Assembly (NCBI GenBank): GCA_023382935.1 | Contig: JAHDXL010000002.1 | Coordinates: forward strand, 386,692-450,691 | DNA: 64,000 nucleotides | Source of the DNA: Phycisphaerales bacterium | GTDB lineage: Bacteria; Planctomycetota; Phycisphaerae; Phycisphaerales; UBA1924 | Reading direction: 5' to 3' | Shown here: positions 61,244 through 64,000 of the stretch, piece by piece | Numbering within the stretch: position 1 is the first letter of the stretch | Layout of the letters: each line of letters starts with the position of its first letter | Made by a program: the position numbers and the translations under genes | The notes under the pieces: generated by a model | Seen by the model: the letters and a program-made list of their open reading frames with translations, nothing else | What the model was told of the DNA's origin: nothing | Databases searched by the model: none

Positions 61244-61276
61244 AAACCCGCCCGCGAAGGGCGGGTTTTGTTTTTT
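61244..61276 (+). terminator. Rho-independent terminator after tRNA-Val
   Basis: Stem AAACCCGCCC/GGGCGGGTTT with loop GCGAA, then TGTTTTTT. It ends the tRNA-Val transcript. Confidence 0.9.
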
Positions 61277-61417
61277 GGGCCGTCGGAAGGTCGCTCGGAA
61301 TCCCGCTGGCGGCCAAGGGCGAAGGCTTGCGGGTATACGAGATTGCCAGTAGGCTGGCGGTGGATGAGGGGGCGACCCCCCCGGGTGTTGTGGGTTTATT
61401 TGGGCAGGGAGGGAGTC

Positions 61418-63184
61418 ATGCTTCATAGGTGTGGTGGCGTGCTGAGCGCTTTGCTGGTGGTGACGAGTGCGGCGGGTCAGGCGGTTCATGTGGACCTGAC
61501 CGCGTTGTCATCGGTGGTGACGGTGAGGGTGGAGCCGGCGGTTGCATCGGCACCGTATTTCGACGCGACGGTCGAACTGGGTGTGTGGCCGGCGATGATC
61601 GCAGTGTATGTCGAGCCGGACGTTCGTCAGCAGGTGGACGTGGGTGCGGCGGTGAGCGCGGTCGGTCTCGGCGGGGCCCAGTTGCAGGCGAGCACGGTGC
61701 CGGGCTGGACATATGTGAAATTGCCGGGTGAGGCCAGGCTGGGCTCGGCCGAGCAGGCGGTGTGGTCTCTGGCCGATCGAGGGGACGTGAGTTTCGCGTC
61801 GCTGGTGTATGTGGGGCAGGGTGGCCTGCCGGTCATCCCGTCGCGTGATCTGCTCGTTTTCTTTTTGCCGGAAACGGGTGTCGAGGCACAGGCGACGATT
61901 CTGAGCGACCACGGCGCCACGTTGATCGAGCGTGATGCGGCCGGGATGGCAGGGCTCGTGAGGGCACGGCTGAACGTGCGAAGCGGGGATGAAGTGCTGT
62001 CGATCGCGCAGGCAATCAATGACCGGCCCGAGGTCGCGTGGGCGCAGTCGGATCACGTCTACTGGGCGCGGCACATGGGGGCGCTTCCTCCGAACGACCC
62101 GCTGTTTCCGCAGCAGTGGGCGTTGGAGCAGGCCAACGACGAAGACATGGACGCACTGGATGCCTGGGGCATCACGATCGGCGACGATTCAGTGCGCGTC
62201 GTCGTGCTCGACACGGGCACGCAGCAGGATCATCCCGACATTCACCAGGTGACCGGGCAATCGTTCACCGGGTCAGGAACCAATGGAGGTCCGGGCAATC
62301 GGTGCGACAACCACGGGACGGCTGTGGCAGGATGTGTCGCGGCGACGATCAACAATGGGATTGGCATCGCGGGTATTGCGCCGGGCGCGCGGGTGCAGGC
62401 CGCCAAGATCTTCAACGAGATCGACTTCCTTGGTCTGCTGTGCCTGCCTTTCCTGGAGTCCACAGATGCTTGGACGGTGGCGGGGATCAACTGGTCAGCC
62501 AGTTCGGGTGCGCGGGTGACCAACTCGTCGTGGGGAGGCGGGAACCCTTCGGCGGCGATTACGACGGCCTTCGACACCACCAAGGCAGCCGGCGTGGTGC
62601 ACTTCGCGGCGGCGGGCAATGACGGGACGGGGACGGTGGGATATCCGGCGAACCTGGCGTCGGTGAACGCGGTCGCGGCCATGGCCAGCGACGGCACTCG
62701 AGCGAGTTTCAGCACGTACGGGCCGGGGTTGTTCATCAGTGCGCCGGGAGCGGCGGTGCTGAGCACCGATCGCACGGGTAGTGCCGGCTACGGATCGGAC
62801 AACTGGACGACGATCGACGGGACGAGTTTCGCTTCGCCGTATGCGGCCGGTGTCGCGGCGCTGGTGATTTCGGCTCATCCGTCGCTGACGCCTGACGAGG
62901 TCAGCGACATCATGGCGCAAACGGCGGTGGACAAGGGAACGCCCGGCTATGACACGGGCTTCGGATGGGGATTTGTCAATGCCGGTGCGGCGGTGGCTGC
63001 GGCGGCGGGCAACCCGTGCCCGCCCGATCTGACGGGTGACGGGGTGCTCGATTTCTTCGACGTAAGTCTGTTCCTGAGCAATTTCTCGGCCCAGGCTCCC
63101 AGCGCCGACCTGACGGGCGACGGGCTATACGACTTCTTCGACGTCAGCCTCTACCTGGGCATGTTCTCCGCCGGTTGCCCCTGA
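61418..63184 (+). CDS. Secreted subtilase (peptidase S8) with GC-type dockerin tail
   Basis: Exported serine protease of 588 aa. Signal 1-20. A pro-region runs to about 225, including ILSDHGATLIERDAAGMAGL, which looks like a fervidolysin-type propeptide. Catalytic triad: Asp265 (VVLDTGTQQDHPDI), His299 (CDNHGTAVAG) and Ser470 (DGTSFASPYAAGVAALV); oxyanion Asn401 (AAGNDGTG). The tail carries two dockerin-like repeats (DLTGDGVLDFFDVSLFLSNF and DLTGDGLYDFFDVSLYLGMF) and ends AGCP. The start at 61418 has GGGAGGGAG just upstream and gives a normal signal. It is flanked by terminators at both ends, so it is a single-gene unit. Confidence 0.94.
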   Translation: MLHRCGGVLSALLVVTSAAGQAVHVDLTALSSVVTVRVEPAVASAPYFDATVELGVWPAMIAVYVEPDVRQQVDVGAAVSAVGLGGAQLQASTVPGWTYVKLPGEARLGSAEQAVWSLADRGDVSFASLVYVGQGGLPVIPSRDLLVFFLPETGVEAQATILSDHGATLIERDAAGMAGLVRARLNVRSGDEVLSIAQAINDRPEVAWAQSDHVYWARHMGALPPNDPLFPQQWALEQANDEDMDALDAWGITIGDDSVRVVVLDTGTQQDHPDIHQVTGQSFTGSGTNGGPGNRCDNHGTAVAGCVAATINNGIGIAGIAPGARVQAAKIFNEIDFLGLLCLPFLESTDAWTVAGINWSASSGARVTNSSWGGGNPSAAITTAFDTTKAAGVVHFAAAGNDGTGTVGYPANLASVNAVAAMASDGTRASFSTYGPGLFISAPGAAVLSTDRTGSAGYGSDNWTTIDGTSFASPYAAGVAALVISAHPSLTPDEVSDIMAQTAVDKGTPGYDTGFGWGFVNAGAAVAAAAGNPCPPDLTGDGVLDFFDVSLFLSNFSAQAPSADLTGDGLYDFFDVSLYLGMFSAGCP

Positions 63185-63214
63185 ACAGGGCGAGTACCGT
63201 CCATAATACTTCCC

Positions 63215-63248
63215 AAAGCCCGCCGTGCTCGGTGCGCGGCGGGTTTTT
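63215..63248 (+). terminator. Rho-independent terminator of the subtilase gene
   Basis: Stem AAAGCCCGCCG against CGGCGGGTTTTT (7 bp of G/C plus A-T extension), about 11-nt loop, then TTTTTC. It lies 31 nt past the stop at 63184. Confidence 0.82.
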
Positions 63249-63360
63249 CAATGGGTGGGACACGTTCACAAGTAGATAACCGGAGTTAGTTGTCCTAATC
63301 TGTGAAGAAATCGGGGAACGCAACTGGAAGGTGTCGGATGCCCGACGGAGATTGGAGGCC

Positions 63361-64000
63361 ATGATGGACTGGCGCATTGCTTTGGGAGCGACTCTGGTGC
63401 TGGGTGTTTCGGCGTGGTGTCATGCTCAGGAGGGCGGGGGGACCGGTAAGCCGACTGAGTCGGAGAAGCGTCCGTTCGGGCAGTTGCCTCCGAATGCGGG
63501 CTGGCTCAGCGATCCCAAAGCCGAGGCAACGAACCCGTGGGAAGCGATCGGCGGCGGGAAGGTGCACCTAGACGATCGGCTGCGTTTCGAGTTTGCAGAA
63601 ACCGACAAGCGAAAGCCTTCGTTCGCGCTGACGAACCGGATCCGGCTGGGGTATGAGACCAAAGCGTTCCACGGGCTGAGCGCGATGATCGAGATGGAGA
63701 ACGTGGCCACTCCGGACAGTGATTGGTACTGGGTCGCGGCCACGGGAGACGGCGACCCGGCGCGGACGAACGTCTCAGACCCGACGGACACGGAAGTGAA
63801 CCAGGCGTGGGGCCGGTATCGGCGTGACGGCCTGTTCGAGAGCGAGGCATTCATCGACATCAAGGCGGGGCGGCAGCGGCTCACGTTTGACGATCATCGC
63901 TTTATCGGCAATGTGGGTTGGCGGCAGTTCGAGCAAACGCTCGACGCGGCGCGGCTGGACGTGGGCAACAAGAAGTTGACGTTTCACTACGCCTACGTGT
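63361..64000 (+). CDS. Alginate-export-type outer-membrane porin, 5' part (cut by window end)
   Basis: The open frame runs from ATG 63361 (or 63364) to the last base without a stop, giving 213 residues. The head MDWRIALGATLVLGVSAWCH is a signal peptide. The mature part has alternating strands such as VHLDDRLRFEFAETDKRKPS, TNRIRLGYETKAFHGLSAMI and IKAGRQRLTFDDHRFIGNVG with WRQFEQTLDAARLD. The GRQRL-FDDxRFIGNVGWRQ segment is characteristic of alginate_exp-type beta-barrel porins. GGAGG lies upstream of the ATG (63353-63357). The transported substrate is unknown. The 3' part is outside the window. Confidence 0.85.
   Translation, partial: MMDWRIALGATLVLGVSAWCHAQEGGGTGKPTESEKRPFGQLPPNAGWLSDPKAEATNPWEAIGGGKVHLDDRLRFEFAETDKRKPSFALTNRIRLGYETKAFHGLSAMIEMENVATPDSDWYWVAATGDGDPARTNVSDPTDTEVNQAWGRYRRDGLFESEAFIDIKAGRQRLTFDDHRFIGNVGWRQFEQTLDAARLDVGNKKLTFHYAYV

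Overview
The window looks like chromosomal DNA from a planctomycete, most likely of the class Phycisphaerae. It is very GC-rich. Three unrelated secreted hydrolases end in the same dockerin-like tail closing at a C-terminal Cys (the type called GC-type dockerin in this lineage). It carries a pseudopilin with a GFTLIELLVVIAIIALLIG-type head, a sigma factor paired with a transmembrane Ser/Thr kinase, an M64 peptidase, and a lipoprotein TolC. No rRNA, CRISPR array, insertion sequence or phage gene was seen.

Layout. 1-290: 21-bp tandem repeats and a G14 tract. 0.3-9.7 kb: CPBP-family membrane protein (-), thiolase and GNAT acetyltransferase (+), PpiD-like membrane protein and rpsD (-), purF (+), a Tat-exported Gfo/Idh/MocA oxidoreductase and a DUF1801 protein (-). 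9.7-24 kb: methyltransferase-ABC ATPase-ABC permease operon (-), divergent ubiD (+), dacB and a hypothetical protein (-), a lone response regulator (+), sua5-rlmKL (-), TolC lipoprotein (-) and a secreted SH3-like protein (+). 24-34.4 kb: short hypothetical ORFs, FIST sensor protein, phosphohexomutase and fabI (+), a membrane protein and HIT protein (-), mutL (+), then about 1.2 kb of decayed genes. 34.4-40 kb: secreted metzincin protease, exported endonuclease/phosphatase-family protein, tRNA-Arg, M64 peptidase with dockerin. 40-49 kb: sigma factor, kinase and membrane protein (+), def-fmt-zincin operon (-), TPR protein and kdsB (+), RidA (-), pseudopilin and xth (+). 49.9-56.9 kb: secreted alpha/beta hydrolase with dockerin, oppC-like permease, oppD-like ATPase, glycosyltransferase, sulfatase-modifying-factor-like protein and a secreted hypothetical protein, all (+). 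57-64 kb: xseA, xseB, prepilin peptidase, OmpA-family lipoprotein, tRNA-Val, subtilase with dockerin, and a porin-like gene cut by the window end.

How the parts relate. Most of the window is housekeeping: translation (rpsD, def, fmt, sua5, rlmKL, two tRNAs), repair (mutL, xth, xseAB), purine, fatty-acid, KDO and sugar-phosphate metabolism. Between these sit envelope and secretion genes. The pseudopilin and prepilin peptidase belong to one export or pilus system although 11 kb apart. The dockerin-tailed enzymes imply one shared cell-surface docking or sorting route.

The most unusual observations are: (i) a decayed ASKHA/RACo-type (DUF4445) gene at 33378-34343 whose protein can be rebuilt across several frameshifts, abutting a relic of a TIM-barrel sugar isomerase at 33380; (ii) a recurrent TACANT-like hexamer 6-8 nt before many start codons, including a divergent pair with starts only 13 bp apart, pointing to widespread leaderless transcription; (iii) the shared C-terminal dockerin tags; (iv) a zincin-like protein in the def-fmt operon that overlaps its convergent neighbour by 67 bp; (v) hairpins in the leaders of the metalloprotease and pseudopilin genes.
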